Position numbers and translations under genes: made by a program. A stretch of 64,000 bases of DNA from Ctena decussata (Eukaryota; Mollusca; Bivalvia; Lucinida; Lucinidae). Location: assembly GCA_963989385.1 (NCBI GenBank), contig OZ022509.1, positions 80,548,043 through 80,612,042 of the forward strand, given 5' to 3'. Each line of letters opens with the position of its first letter. Position 1 is the first letter of the stretch. This document shows positions 35,763 to 49,500 of the stretch, in pieces. Under the pieces are notes generated by a model. The model saw only the letters and a program-made list of their open reading frames with translations, was not told the DNA's origin and did no database searches.

Positions 35763-35770
35763 ATATATAT
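35716..35770. repeat. (TC)n microsatellite with short (TA)n
   Basis: About 21 TC units, then GTATATATATAT. Confidence 0.97.
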
Positions 35771-36217
35771 TCCGGATGCTGGGGATCACTGGACACATAC
35801 CGTGTCGGTTTGGAAAAGCCGATGTTAAGGGGGGAGGGGGCTTGGGCGTGAGCAATGTTGTGACATAACGATTAATTAAATCAATATGTTCTATAAAAGG
35901 GTTATCCTTTGGATGCATGATCACACCAAAGAACTGAAAACTGTCGAGTGTACAAATTTTCTGGGCCAGACTAGCTAGTTCAAGTCTGCTGTTTACGTTT
36001 CTGTATGACAGTCCTTGCATTTAGAGGGCCTTGTTTCAGTATCTCATGAGCTGCTAGTGCATGTCATGCAGCTGTATAAGACGCAATTTAATCTGCATGG
36101 ATGCTCAAGTTCCCTTCAGCCTCCCGAGGAGCTTCGTCATGAGAACTGTATGGATGAAATCCGATTTTACGTCTTTTTTTCGATTTTACGTTTTTTCCGA
36201 TTTTACGTCTTTTTTTT

Positions 36218-36385
36218 CAACAAAATTTTAGTCCTATCAGGACGATTAGGAGTGTGACAATAAAAGACTGTCTGCAAAGGAAGCCCGCTTATGGTTCAAC
36301 GGATTTCCGCTTCCAATTGGAATCGAACTCGGGGCCACTTGAACAGCAGGTCATCGCTTAACCCACTGAGCTACCGGAACTCTAA
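36218..36385 (-). mobile_element. tRNA-derived SINE, conserved-core family (copy 3)
   Basis: The minus-strand tRNA-like head (CCGGTAGCTCAGTGGGTTAA, B-box AGTTCGATTCC) is well preserved, followed by the core CGTCCTGATAGGACTAAAAT. Confidence 0.85.
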
Positions 36386-36605
36386 TATCAGAACTAAAAA
36401 TACATCAGTTTAACTTGGTACTGTGGTGCAAGCATATTAAAAATGATAAATTAATTTTGTATTCATTTCTCGAAGACTACATGTACATGCACTGTACAAA
36501 ATTAAACATCAAGAATGCAGCTAAATACATGTACCATAATCACAGTATCCGAACGCACTGGACCATCTCTTCCGGTTTTCCTAGCGTCGAATCGAGAGTA
36601 CAAAC

Positions 36606-37147
36606 ATTCGCTCATAACCAGTAGTCGGAAATCAGTATGTTTTGAGATCTTATCCGGAATCTGCTGCGTCATTTATAGTCATTCAGCTTCGAAAATGTAA
36701 AGATGTAAGTTTAATATAATTTGCTCTTCGGTCTTTTACTTTATTGCCCTGTACAATGTCGTGTATGGGTGAATAGTAATGAGTACAGTATTCAAATCGC
36801 CCTTGGCATGATTCTAAAACCATTTTGAGCCTTTTCTTACATGTTTTATAAAAAATCTTTAAAATAAACGGAAGGCGTTATCAATCTACAGTTTGTTAGT
36901 TTTGATAGTAGGACGATAGCTAGGTTTTGCACGACCCAAACTCGTGTTAAATTAGCTGTTCGGAATAAAAATTTCTGTGACGGCCATGAGGGTTTCATTG
37001 TACAGGGCGATAAAGTAAAAGACCGAAGAGCAAATTATAGTAAACTTACCTCCTTACATTTTCGAAGCTGAATAACTATAAATGACGCAGCAGATTCCGG
37101 ATAAAATCTCAAAACATAATGATTTCCGACTACTGGTTATAAGCGAA
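36606..37147. mobile_element. Foldback element, 542 bp, about 150-bp arms
   Basis: The left arm contains TTCGCTCATAACCAGTAGTC, TCCGGAATCTGCTGCGTCAT and TTGCTCTTCGGTCTTTTACT. All recur inverted on the right (36997-37147). The spacer of about 240 bases is unique and non-coding. Confidence 0.9.
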
Positions 37148-37523
37148 TTCACAGAATGCAACCCTCCCAATACATATTCCGATGAATTTGTACACTTTAA
37201 GTGGAAACCTTTCTGCCATTTTCAATGTTGTCTATTCTCAATGACGGCCAATTCCTATAGGAAAAAATTTGCCCCCAAAAGAGAAAAATTTATCCTGAAA
37301 GAGAAGAGGGCTTGTCATCATTGAAAGCTAACAGGAAGTCACAAAAAATGCTAAACAGAGGCGTCGTCACTCTACAACACAATTATACATGAATTCCGCG
37401 GAAGGCCATGTCATGCCTGTTAGCGATTTGTCACGCCAGAAAAATCGACAAAAACTAGAAGCCGACGCCGCCGAATAAGCAAAGTGGAAAAATACTAACG
37501 ACATACTTCTGCTAGTAGCAATG

Positions 37524-37760
37524 TGAGCCGCGACACGAGAAAACAACCAAGGTGGCTGTGCGGCCAGCGCAGACTCAGTTCAGCCTGGGATCTGCCTAGT
37601 CGGACCGTAGTCTTCCTTAATCGCTTAAAGGGTAGCTTAGGGTCTAAGCAACCTTCCTGCGGACAGCGAAGACTCTGATCAGACTGGGCGGATGCCCAGG
37701 CTGACCTGAGTCTTCGCTGGGCGCAAAACCACTTTGTTGGTTTTTTCATGTCGCGGCTCA
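37524..37760. mobile_element. Foldback element, TGAGCCGCG family (full copy)
   Basis: Ends TGAGCCGCGACACGAG and CATGTCGCGGCTCA, with the family blocks in both arms. Confidence 0.92.
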
Positions 37761-38683
37761 TGTACAATAATTATGATGTAAAAAGACTGGTCTCAATATT
37801 TGGTCGAATAACACATATTTACATTTGTACAAATCTACATTTCAGTGAGGCTGGTTACGTTCTCATATCCCCATAACAAGTTGGGGTGGGGCCTTAGTTT
37901 TTTTTTTGGATTTTTTTTTTTCGTCACGCATATTTGTGATGGTCAGCTGTAAGCCTTAATTATATCTCAATCAATAAAACAATATTTGAAATGGCAGTTT
38001 AAACCACGTTCAAATTTTAATATGACCTGTTTAAAATTAATATTTGTCCAAGTTCGTAACTATTCTCAGCATAAACAGCTTATATTTTGGTCAAAATAAG
38101 GAAAATACTGCTGTGTCTTCGGTTCTTTATTTTTTCAAGGAAACGCATGTTTTCTCTCTGTTTTTAAAATGTTACGATCGAAATTGTTTTACTGTAACGA
38201 GTGCTAAGTGTATTGGTGTCTTAAGATTCTCTACCAGTTTGTCAGTAGAAATGTACTTGAGGTGTTGCCTTTGTTATGGTCACCCGTCTACGCCAGAAGA
38301 ACTCAACGTTTAGTGGCCTTCTGTCATGCTTTAACCTTCGGACATGTGATTACATCAGAAGTGAGGTCAAAATTTAAGTATGTTTCTGTTCAGGATCACT
38401 TCAATTTTTTGGTGCGTATGGTTAACCATCACAGATCTATGCGTGTGAAGGAAAACCGTTAGTACACCGACTGATAATAGTATCAGTTATTGCTCTGAGG
38501 AGCATAGCTGCATACGCACAAATACGCAGGTACGTATTGAACGTTTTGTACGTTTGTGTATTTGCATATTTAAGAGTTTGTGTTTCTGACAAAATTTCAA
38601 CTGTAAATGCACATACAGAGGCATAACAAGGTCAAACGTTTCCTTGACATACCCTTTCCCCTTACCCAACTTCCTTCATACAG
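37761..38683. other. Stretch without a supported gene
   Basis: A frame at 38208-38462 (LTFGHVITSEVRSKFKYV) has protein-like composition, but I recognise no family and see no clear start. It could be a retroelement or exon remnant. Confidence 0.3.
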
Positions 38684-39035
38684 GGACATAAAAGTAAAAA
38701 GTATGCAAAGACCAGGAACTGAAACAATCAAAATCCAAATCCAGCCCTCAAACCATAGTTGGAAACAACTAAGATTACAAATAATCAAGATACAGAGAAC
38801 ATATGGCCAACCGAGTGAGCAGCTTGTTCCCAAAAGGTGGCCACTCAGCAACCCAAACCGAACCAAAAATAATAATAACATACATAAGGTAAAACATCAC
38901 AGAAACTCTGACACCAAAAACAGGCAACAAAGAACCACAACAGAACTACCGCCTTGGAACGGTCAGTAATGAATTACTGGGGGGCTTAAATCGATTTTAC
39001 AGGCCCAACCTCACCCTCAGTTTCTGAAGTGGTAC
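38684..39035 (-). mobile_element. Inverted copy of the retroelement 3' segment
   Basis: Reverse complement of 15093-15440 at high identity. The reverse-transcriptase frame that precedes it in the first copy is absent here, so this copy is 5'-truncated. Confidence 0.85.
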
Positions 39036-40137
39036 AAAACATTCTGAAGTGGTACATAAACCAATAAAATATCAGTGTGCATACATGTATCATGCCGCCA
39101 ATTATCATCAAAGTACAATATATATATTACAGTCAAGGGTCTATATTAATTCCACAAAAATGATTTTCCCATAGATTTTAGTGTATTTTCATGTTTATGG
39201 AAAAGTATCTTTCGGCACAATTACAATTAATCCGGTACTGATAGAAAGCTAAATGAATAACGCACGCAGTTTATTTGTTTCATTTCAGTCTTTCAGCATA
39301 AAACAAAATGAGTTGAACTTTTACGTTTGAAATTTTGGTCCATGCTTTTTGCGACATCGCCAGTAACGACAATGGAAACTTTTGGTTTCAAAATTTACGC
39401 TAACTTTGACAACCTGTATCTTTTCACTGAGGGTCAGACTTTAGTTCTGTAAATAATCTATCTAGCTTTTCACCCACAGTGCATGGCCAGGGGCAACTGC
39501 CAAAATTAATTTTCTTGTACACGGGTTAATACACTAAAGTCTATAGTGAAATAATTTTGTGGAATTACTTTTGACCCTTGACTGTAGTTTCTCAATGATT
39601 CACTGCTTATTATGACATCTCCTCAAATACTCTTCAAAGTCGTGTATCATTACCGTATTTATTGGGTTAAAAGAAGGGGGCTAATCCTTCTAAAACTATC
39701 GCAAACATGTAAACCAGTTTCGTGTAATTCAGCTACAAAATGGGTTAGTTCTCTTCCCAAAAAATCCTAAAGATTCTAGATCCGTCTTACAAGTCGGAAC
39801 TGGATATTTGGGATTGTTTCTTACTAGACGGATCTAGATCTTTGGGATTGTTTTAGAAGGAACATAACCCCTGTTTTATCACAAGAAATACCGTAGGCTA
39901 AAAATTTCTAGCGGGAATCGCACCAAACCAGACTTCATTTATTTACTCGGCTATAAGAAGGCGGTTTTGACCGTCCAAAATAATTCCTGTGAAGCTACTC
40001 CCGTCTCACAAAACGGATCTGGAGTTTTGACGGATTGACTCGGAAGAAAAAATCCATCATGATTGAAATCCAACTGATTTACAAATTTGGGGTTAGATTT
40101 GGAGAGATTCCGCATCTTATTGCCGAATAAATATGCT
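39036..40137. other. Gene-free stretch downstream of the phosphate transporter, with a GATCCGTCTTATAA-family repeat
   Basis: A partly inverted repeat at 39765-39865 (AGATTCTAGATCCGTCTTAC and ACGGATCTAGATCTTTGGGA) is one member of a dispersed family also at 46583-46960 (split), 55835-55945, 57885-57960 and 63000-63065. Confidence 0.55.
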
Positions 40138-40143
40138 TTATTG
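40138..40143 (-). terminator. Candidate polyadenylation signal for the phosphate transporter
   Basis: AATAAA on the minus strand, roughly 185 bases after the stop codon of the last exon. It is the first such hexamer I noticed downstream; no transcript evidence. Confidence 0.35.
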
Positions 40144-40324
40144 ATTTTACCAGACTTTAACATAAACCCCAACATTCAGTATATTAGCTGGCATTATATA
40201 TAATAACAATAATAAACCTCCCAGTGACAGACCCATACATCTTTACCATGTGTATATACAAAATATGAGTGAATGCCCCGTTCTACTAAGTTCATATCAA
40301 CAGGGGTGGCACCTTTTAGTTTTT

Positions 40325-40571
40325 TTACAACGCTGCCAAAATAGCTCTGAAACTTGCCATAAATGCTGCACTAAGTAGTCCTGATATCGGAAGTGTCACA
40401 AACCAGGCAATTATTATGCTGCGGAATAATTTCCAGTCTACAGAGTCACGTGATCTTGCACGTCCAACGAAAACAACGGAACCGACTTTGCAATGGGTCG
40501 TTGAAATTGGAATTCCAATGTTCGAAGCAACAAGGACGGTAAGAGCGGATCCCACCTCGATACAAAACCCA
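40325..40571 (-). CDS. SLC20: PiT exon 12 (stop codon)
   Basis: Encodes [40 protein letters not shown] and a last span ending FRAILAAL, then TAA. Acceptor TACATTTTCAG. Confidence 0.95.
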
Positions 40572-43500
40572 CTGAAAATGTACAAAAATGACAAAATAGT
40601 GAAAGTTACGGTTATTTACATATATGCTGCCGTATAAACTATCTTTACATATATTTTATACATTGGACAAAAATAAGAGAACAAATATTTTTTCCAATGG
40701 AATTCCCGAAGCTCCGAAGAAGGTCGACTTGCACCCGTGCAATGGACTTTTTGGCCGTGTCTTAGGTTAATCCCTGTAAGAGCTCTGATAGGAATTCCAT
40801 AGGACCCCCATGCCTTTTGAACACCACGGGTCGGCTGATCAGCCCTAGTCTAAGATGAGAGTTTACTCTATATGAAAAGATATGACTAGCTTGGGCTTTA
40901 ACTTAAAAATTAGATCTGAAAAGTCGGGCCAAAATGGTGAAAGTCCCCATAGTCCTATCAGTGTTCAACTCTTCTAAACATAGATCATTTCAAACATGGT
41001 AAAACTTTCACGTTTGGTTAGAAAATGTGGGTTGGTGTGCATATATTGAGTCGTTTAACGCAAAAGGTAGGGGGGGGGACATATCGCTCCACAAACTGCA
41101 AATTCCTTTTCTAGTACCTTGTAGAGCGATGGAATATAAACCATAGCGGGATAGTGAATCGGACCGCTTGCCTACATATTGTATTGAAACTGTTTCATGA
41201 ACAGTAGGTCAATTAAATTGCCAACTAAACTCAAAACCTTTTTAAGAAAAAATGTTTCATTTTGTTTAAAGTTTGCTTCTCGTTGTCATTTACAATTAGG
41301 AAACTGTTCACTGAGAGGCTTGCAGCAATATCTCACAATGAAAAGTTATATCCCCGATAGAGCAAATAGGACGTTTAATTTTCAGAGAGCGTTTGATTTT
41401 TTTTATCTAAACGGTTGCGGTTGCTGTGCAAAATAAAAACCTGTTTTTCTTCGTGTTAGAGTGTTTCACGACTTTTAAAGGTCGACCGAATCATTTAGGT
41501 GATTTGGTCAATGTTTAGGGGGAGCAACTGGATCAACACTCAAAAGAGCCCAGGGGTCAGCTTACAGAGAGAATTGGGATAAATTAAATGCCTAAGTTGA
41601 CTGACCTCTCCTTATTGTCAGATGAAGGGGAAGTCAACATGTATAAAACATATAAAAAAATTTAAGCTTTTTGATAAAATTTCTCCTCCGAAGAAACAGG
41701 TAAGCGATTTTGATCTAACCACATGTACCTGGAAGGTGTAATTTTAGTGAGGTCCTCACCCATCGTCTTCATTACTCGTCTACCCAATACCCACAGACCA
41801 ACAGAGATTCCTGCTCCTCCGTATACCAGAATCCAGATAGGAACTGGGGCCTTCTGGGCGCTACTACCGGTTGTTGCTGTTATCCATAAAGCAACCAGTG
41901 GTCCAATAGCATTGCTGTAAAAGGCATAAGAAGACTAAATGAGCGTACCACGCCGGGAAGGCTTGAAATAAGAGGTTCTTAAAAAAAGTCTGAATTCTGA
42001 GTTCCAAGCAATCTATTGTTGCAACGTATGTGGTATGTGCATGCTGATCTGAGTTCAATATTGTTGGCACGTGCTGTAAGGTAGCTCCCATCGCACGGCT
42101 CAATCATTTCTGATTTAACCATTTTTATCCTCAAAAATTCTGCTCCATACAGGTCACACATTAATTCACCTTTCCGAAAGCACTGCCAGGGTCACTGAAG
42201 AGGCTTTAGTAGCCGAAACTATGTAGTCTGGCCCATGTTCCTTCTTCTGAATGTATTCTCTGCTCTTAAGGGAACTCTTTAAGATTTCTTTTTTAAACAG
42301 GTATACATCAAACCATTAACTGTAAGGTAAAATCACTAACTTATTGGGGCACTGAACACGTGCGATTTTGTTTTTTGTGGGGACTATGTCACGTGCTAAG
42401 TTGTCGCATTGGCCAGTTATTATAGTTGGTGAACTGCGTGCTAAAGAGTACTTAATTTTGATCAACTGGATAACTGTTCTTTAACAGTCGTTAAAAACAT
42501 GCAACGATATCAGACTAGAACAGAAGCTTTTTGATTGTCCGGTCAATACAGACACAATCATGTAAGTAACATTACATTTTGTTTTGAAATATCGATAAAA
42601 TATGAACATCTCCGACTAACCTGACGTCATTGCCGCCATGCGCAAAAGATCCGAACACTGCTGTCAGAATTTGCAGGAATGAGAAGAGCCCGGCCGTTTC
42701 CGGTTTATCTTTAACTTGTTCTCTCGCCTTTTCTCGCTTCTTCTCGGCATCAATCTCGTCTGTCTCTTTTGGTAAAACTTTTATATTGTTTTCCTCAGCT
42801 AGATGCAGATATTTGAAAAACAAAAGCTGTTACTGTGGTTCTTTATATAAATTTTGTAACAGAAAAAAGCCCTAGAAAACATGCGATGTTTTACATTAAA
42901 GCTTTTCCTTAAAGCAAGCTAACCCAGACCATAAACGTTAACGTTAACTTAGTTGCTCGTGTCGCGGCTCATATATTTTCTGATTATGTTTAGCGTCTAA
43001 CTAGTTTTATAAACAAGCTACCTGGTGCCAGTAATTAATTAAAGTATGCTCGTGAAAAAAAAAATGTTTGTTAAGATAGTGATAATCACTGATTTGTAGT
43101 GAATACAAAAATCTTATGCATCAAGTATACATGCCCCTTATACATGGTCGAATTAAGCTAAGTTTTCATCTCACCTACCTTACAACTTGAGGAACAGTTG
43201 AGACGATTAATTGCTAGGATGCCCTTCTTAATGTTTTGAAGTACCCCCAGACCTAAGTACATTTTGTTATTTTTTACGCAGAAAATTACCCTTTGATCTT
43301 TCTTTATACAAAATTTTTTCTAAACAGTATGTCACTCTTTTTTGTATTCTAAACTGTAGAGAACAACAAAAATGACAAAGCTGCAAAACATGATGGAGAT
43401 ACGTTAAATTACTATGGTTTATTCAATTTTTTGTATTTACCACAAATCACCATCTTAAAGAAACATTCTTTTGTGGACAGAGAGAATTAGTTATCATTTT

Positions 43501-46500
43501 TGTTATGTTATAGGACGTGGGGTGGTGGGGGATGCTTGCTGCTTTGACCAAGAAGTTGGTAAACTACAAAGCCTAAACAGACTTGTTCCACGTTAACTGT
43601 ATGGTATTGTTTCAACAAGCCCCCACAAGACGCTAAGCATTATAAAAGAAAATATACGGTCTTATAGCCCAGGCTAATCTAGAAAAGCTAATGCAAACGT
43701 ATTTTTGTGAATGCTTTTGGTAAGCTCAAGCAGATGACATGCTAGTGCTTCTATTTTTTTTTTCATCTTCGTCCCTGCAAAAGTTTGTTCACAAACAAAC
43801 CAGCAGGCACACGACGTAGAAAGAATATTGAAGGTTGGTTCAATGTCTATTCAACATTGTGTGCCCAGTGCAAATGTTTGCAGAGACGTAACCGAATGCA
43901 TTTTAGTTCATGGTGCAAAATAAGCAAAAACTGCGAAAATAGGCAAAGTGATAAGAAAATAACTCAAACCAATAGTGATTGAAAGCGCGAATATAAGCTG
44001 ATAAATGATCTTATGTCAGCTAATAAATGATTTTATGTCATGACCGTTTGTATAATGATTTTTAGGCTCGGAAACAAAGCAAGCTCTAAAAGTGATGGTG
44101 TCACTTAATAGTACCTTACTTCATGGGCGAAAGATTAGACGCAGACCAGTCTGTTGATCGATGCAAAGCCTTTCATGTTTTGCCTTAGTGCAAGGCATTT
44201 CCTGTCAACCTAAACAATCTAGAAATATTAAATATTATATATTATCAAGGGTGACAACCTACGTCATAGCGCTGACGTCATAATCGTTTTATCAGCGGCC
44301 TTAATAAGGTAAATGTTTTGCGTAATGAAGGCTTGGCAAACAACCAAATATCTAGTCGATCTGGTACCTATAGATGTTTTGGACTCAATATTACCAGAAG
44401 GCACCATAAAACACTTGCTTAATCTGAAAACACTTCACTATAGTGAACTGTATCGACTCTGCCTTAATGCATGTTTATCTCAGCTGTCCACAACAAAAAT
44501 TGTAGTGAGGTACTTTATAATTTCTCACCCTTTGAAGAATCATGCCCTATATATCTGGACCATATGTATATGTTAGCACAGACTCATCGTTTTATCTTGT
44601 GTTAAAAGCCTGTCTCTTGTGTTACAAACGGAATATCTGTCCAGGGTTTCTTCAAAATGACCGTCGAATGATTAATTCTGCCATGCGCGCTATGACGTAG
44701 GTTGTTACCCCTGATTAAATGAGTGATAAGTTTGTCGACTTTGCACAGATACGCAGACCTGGTTTGAGTATTTACTCTTCGCGCATGATCTTATGTGTCC
44801 TACCTGCGACGCCAGTCAAATTTATAAGCGTCGCAGCCCGACACTTATCGGTTGTATATTTGGAATCAATTTTCTGCCAACGGCCACCTAACAAATAAGA
44901 TAGAACATCTGAACGTGCAAATTCGGCTTCTTAGTTAAGTAAACTCGAGCAATGCCTTAGTGTTTTCGAATTTACCCAAGAAATTATGCCGAACGGGTCA
45001 AATATATTATAAGAATTAAGGACCTTTTATTTCTGAAATAAGTGAGCTTCTGTTACTTTTGTCTGTTGGCTGAAGTGGTTGCGTGTCTTGATCATTGTGG
45101 ACACCACCATTCTGTTCTATTGTCACCTGAATCTCTTGTGCAGAAACTGTAGAACAATAAAGCAGCAACAAATACAGTTGACTGTCGTTATCTCCAATAC
45201 TGATATCTAAAATGACCTGTTATATAAAAAATATAATTCCGGAACATTTTCTGTTTTTTCTTTACATTTAAATTCCGGATATTTCAAACTGGAATCTCAA
45301 TGTGAATTTTCTGGAACCTGAAAATTTATTTTAAGATATCAGTAGTTTGAGATGAACTTCAGACTCTCAAATTTCAAGAGTTGACTGTAACGAAGACTAA
45401 GATAAACCTTTCTTGCCACTCACTATCATCTTTCTGCAGAGCCTGAAGAAGAGCAGAATATAAGACAAAAGACAAAAATGCAGTTGTTAAATTCTAGCAT
45501 GTGAAAAAGCTTGAACGCAAAAACAAAATATATCGTATCCTTTACGTTATTTTTTGAAAGAAAGCAAAATCTGGTAAGAGGCATATCATTTGAAGCAAAT
45601 AAGACATGCATAGCCAAAGAAAGCGACATGAAGGCATATTAAAGAGTAGGGTGTTTTTAAAGGTCAAAGAACATAAAAAGAGAGGGGCACTCTTCAGAGG
45701 CAAAGAGCATACAAAAAGACTGGGTGCTTTGCAGAGGCCAATCGGAAATGTACGCTTTAAGAATAGTTGTTTGTCCATTAGCAAGAACATTTTAGACATT
45801 TCAATTGAAACGCTGTACATCAAAGGCTATATGCTGCAGGACGGATAAGCAACTGTTTTTATTATTACAAGGCACAGAAAATACAGAAACGAGCAACTTT
45901 TGTCTTTCATTTATAAACAGCATCTGTTAATTGCGCATGCAATGTGCATCAACGATTATGACTGCTTCAACTTGGCAACGGTGATTGCATTAGGTATTTC
46001 TTAAACATTTACTTTTTCAATGCTTCCTTACGTTAAACATTGTCCTGCTGAGCCATTTTCAGGAAATATTTCTCTCGTTATACCATAAAAATACTACTAA
46101 GGGATAAGTTTTATTGTTAATCTGTGTTGAATAACAAATCAAGCTCTGTATCTTTTGCTTTTAAAATTATCCAGCCTCTGGCATCATGATTTTGTCTGGT
46201 TGTTTGGTTATTATGGTTTAACGACTCTTTAAGACAGCATTTAGTCTGTATCGAGTCATCCCCTGATCAACTGGAGAATTCAGAGGGGGCTGGATAGACA
46301 ATAGTGAAAAGTGAAAATCTAAACAATCTTCATTCCGCATAGAGTGTCTTTGCTCAATCGTCAACCAATATCAGTAGGACGCCTCAATGCCGAAACTTTC
46401 GGATCTTCGCCCATTCTAGCCTCCATGAGTTTAACCCACAGAGATTGATAAACAGAGTTTTCCGAATGTGAATGCGAACAAAGCATTCAGACAAGAAAGA

Positions 46501-49500
46501 TAAGTATCCGCAGTACACTACTAGGAAAGGTTATTTAAAGGCAGAGCCCTCTCTAGTTCTCATGCACAGAACCTCTTCGGTTATAAGATAGACGTTTTTC
46601 CCTCCAAAAACAATTTCCAAAATCAAGATCCGTCTTATAACACAGGGGCCGTATTTATAAAACAACTTAAGTGGTTGCTATGCTGTTGCTAAGGCTAAAT
46701 TTCTATATTGGAGATTCCCTACAACTATGAAATTTGTTCTGGAGGAACAATCTTTTTCAGACTGTTCCTCCAGAGCAAATTTCATAATTGTAGGGAATCT
46801 CCTTTATAGAAATTCAGCCTTAGCAACAGCATAGCAACCACTTGAGTCGTTTTATAAATACAGCCCCAGGTTTAGATTTTTGGAGCTGTTTTGGGAGGGA
46901 AAATCTCATCTTCCGGAAGAATATCATAAGAATAAGTTAGATGTTTTGGATCATTCTAGACAGGAGAAATCCCGTAAATATAGTTGTATAAGTACTGTAA
47001 GCACCATGTGCATTTATCAGACTCTGCTTCCAGGAAGTTGATTTTGCGGTTTTGCTTTCCTCTCTATAGGCAGTCTACAAAGGTGTCTATGATATGCTGC
47101 AGTGCATTCTTGCAGTCTGGATCAGACTGCAAGGCTTCACGCACAGGCTTATCCTGGAAGAGTGCACGTGGCAGATTATATTTCGCGTGTCTCTCTCATA
47201 TGGCTATAAATATACTTGCCATCCTCGATAGAGTTTGGTGGAGTAACCCTTGATGTTAGCTCTTGTCCTGCTTCCTCATCATTTGCACATTTCCCTGCAA
47301 AATAAATTGACAGATTATTTACTGTCGAATCACAAACAACAGCTTTTTGCACATTCCAGTTCTAATCAAGCGGAAAAATATTGTATGTCATGGGTCACGA
47401 TCGCTGCAGCATGTTTATTTTTTTATTATTAGTAGTAGTAGTATTCTATTTATTTATTTTATTTTATTATTATTCATCTAAAACGACAACTGTTCACAGT
47501 GAGGAGTTACATACAACGGAGACCCGATTAACTTTGATGAAACCACGTTAGTGCAGAGATACACTTCCGCATATGCAATCACGAAACGCATTTGGTACCT
47601 CTCTAAGCGCTTGGCTGGATGGCTTGACGTTTAGAACAATAGCTGGACAGCGTCACTAAATTAAGCAACAGCATAAACGCACGTTCTTATTTCTATTTAT
47701 TTTCCATAAACTGATGAAAAGTGGAGATATATGCAATGATCAGGCATGGAATTAAAACAGTCAGACCTCATATTCTGTCCTCAAAACCAAAACGGGAAAG
47801 AAGTATATACCTAAGTTTACAAAAGTTCAATAAAGACAGACACTGCAAACCAAATGGACAGCTCTTAATCGTAAATAGAGGATCTTACATGAGTGCTCAT
47901 GTATTATGGAATTTATTAAACGAGTTGGGGAAAAAGATAAGATGCGAGGCTCTGCCGAGCATCTTATTGTTTTCTCCAACGAGTTTAATAAATTCAATAA
48001 TACAGGAGCACGAATGCAAGATTCTATTTATCATAGGACGCTAAAATCACATTTTATTAGCAAATTTTGCACTAAAACGTCACGATTTCGCCATAAGAAA
48101 ACGCGACGTTTTTACGGACGTCAACGTATAATGTTACGACGTAATTTGCACATTTAATCCACTAGTGGATTATGGCATTTAATGCATGGCTTTATTACAC
48201 ACTCAGATGCGACGTCATATGATAAAAAGAGAATATCATATTGGTTTCTTTTTATATCACGTTTATCAGGCTCGTAGCTTCAGAGGAAATGATATGAAAG
48301 GGAGCAAACGTATGCTTAAAAAAAGTGAAATTAATCAGCTTATGTGTTTTAGTTTTAATTTGCTACAACGTTTCTTTGGAACATTAGTTCTTTTTTTCTT
48401 TTCTTTTTCTTCTTTTTTGTAACGTAAACACGATATTCAAAACGAATATACAGATCTAACCATGTTTGAAGCTAGGGGTAACGCTATGCATGCTATATCC
48501 ATGTCTATCTAATTTGCTCTGTTGCCTTTTTACATTGTGCTCAAACCGGTTCTAGCTGGTGCAAGCAGTATTGCTCGCCGGGTTACTACTCAACAACAGG
48601 TTCAAAATATTTGAGTCAGCGATTTTTGTATCTTTGGTACATGTGCGATGTCTAAACTTTTCAAAACCAACTTACGTAGAATTTTGGTCCTCTGTCTGGG
48701 GACGATGAAAATTCTCACCAATATAGCGATAATTATTGATGGCCCAATAGTGAGTATGAAAGTTCCGTATAGTGGTATCTTGTCGAAATGCAATACTGAA
48801 AAAGTGCTGATAGTGTCAATGATAAATGTATACAGCGAAAACAAAAATAAGAAGAAATCAGCTAAATTTCTGAGAGATATATTGTAATAATTTTATTCAG
48901 ACTTTTGCATTTACTACAAATTTTGTTCTACATCAAATCACTTTATTTCGGTATTTTATATTAAACAACCCAAAGCATAAACTTTCTTTGAATTCGTGAG
49001 TTTTTTCGCTTTTATTAAGATATGATCGCGAGGTCGTAAGAGCTTTTCAATTTCGTTAGAATCACAGCTGAATAGCGAAAATTGACAGATATGCTTATGG
49101 GTTAGATCTTGAATTGAGATTGTTTTCGTAATAAAACCCCCATTTTACAGCAGAATTTCAGAAATTAAGACATTTTGGGTCATTCTAGGGATAGAATAAC
49201 ACCGTTTGCAACCGAATAAATAATAAATATGGCATTCTTTCAATACCTGTTGTCTGGAAACAACTTTTAAAATAAGGAGTCTTTTAAAATTTGCAAGCAA
49301 AAATCGAATATTCTCATTTGAAAATAATCACAAAAGTTTTGAAATAATCTTAACTTACATTCAGATCCTTCGTAGAAGACAGAGAACATATTAACGGCAA
49401 GGGTGCAGGCATAGAAGATTGGTAGAAGTCGTAGACCTGGCTCCAGAGGTTTGTCCTATAAAACAATGTTGAAACAGTTGAAACTGCTGATTCTCTAATA

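Noticed and set aside
44313..44576. 87-residue frame inside the hAT-like element as a transposase
   Set aside because: Far too short and without recognisable hAT dimerisation or catalytic motifs.
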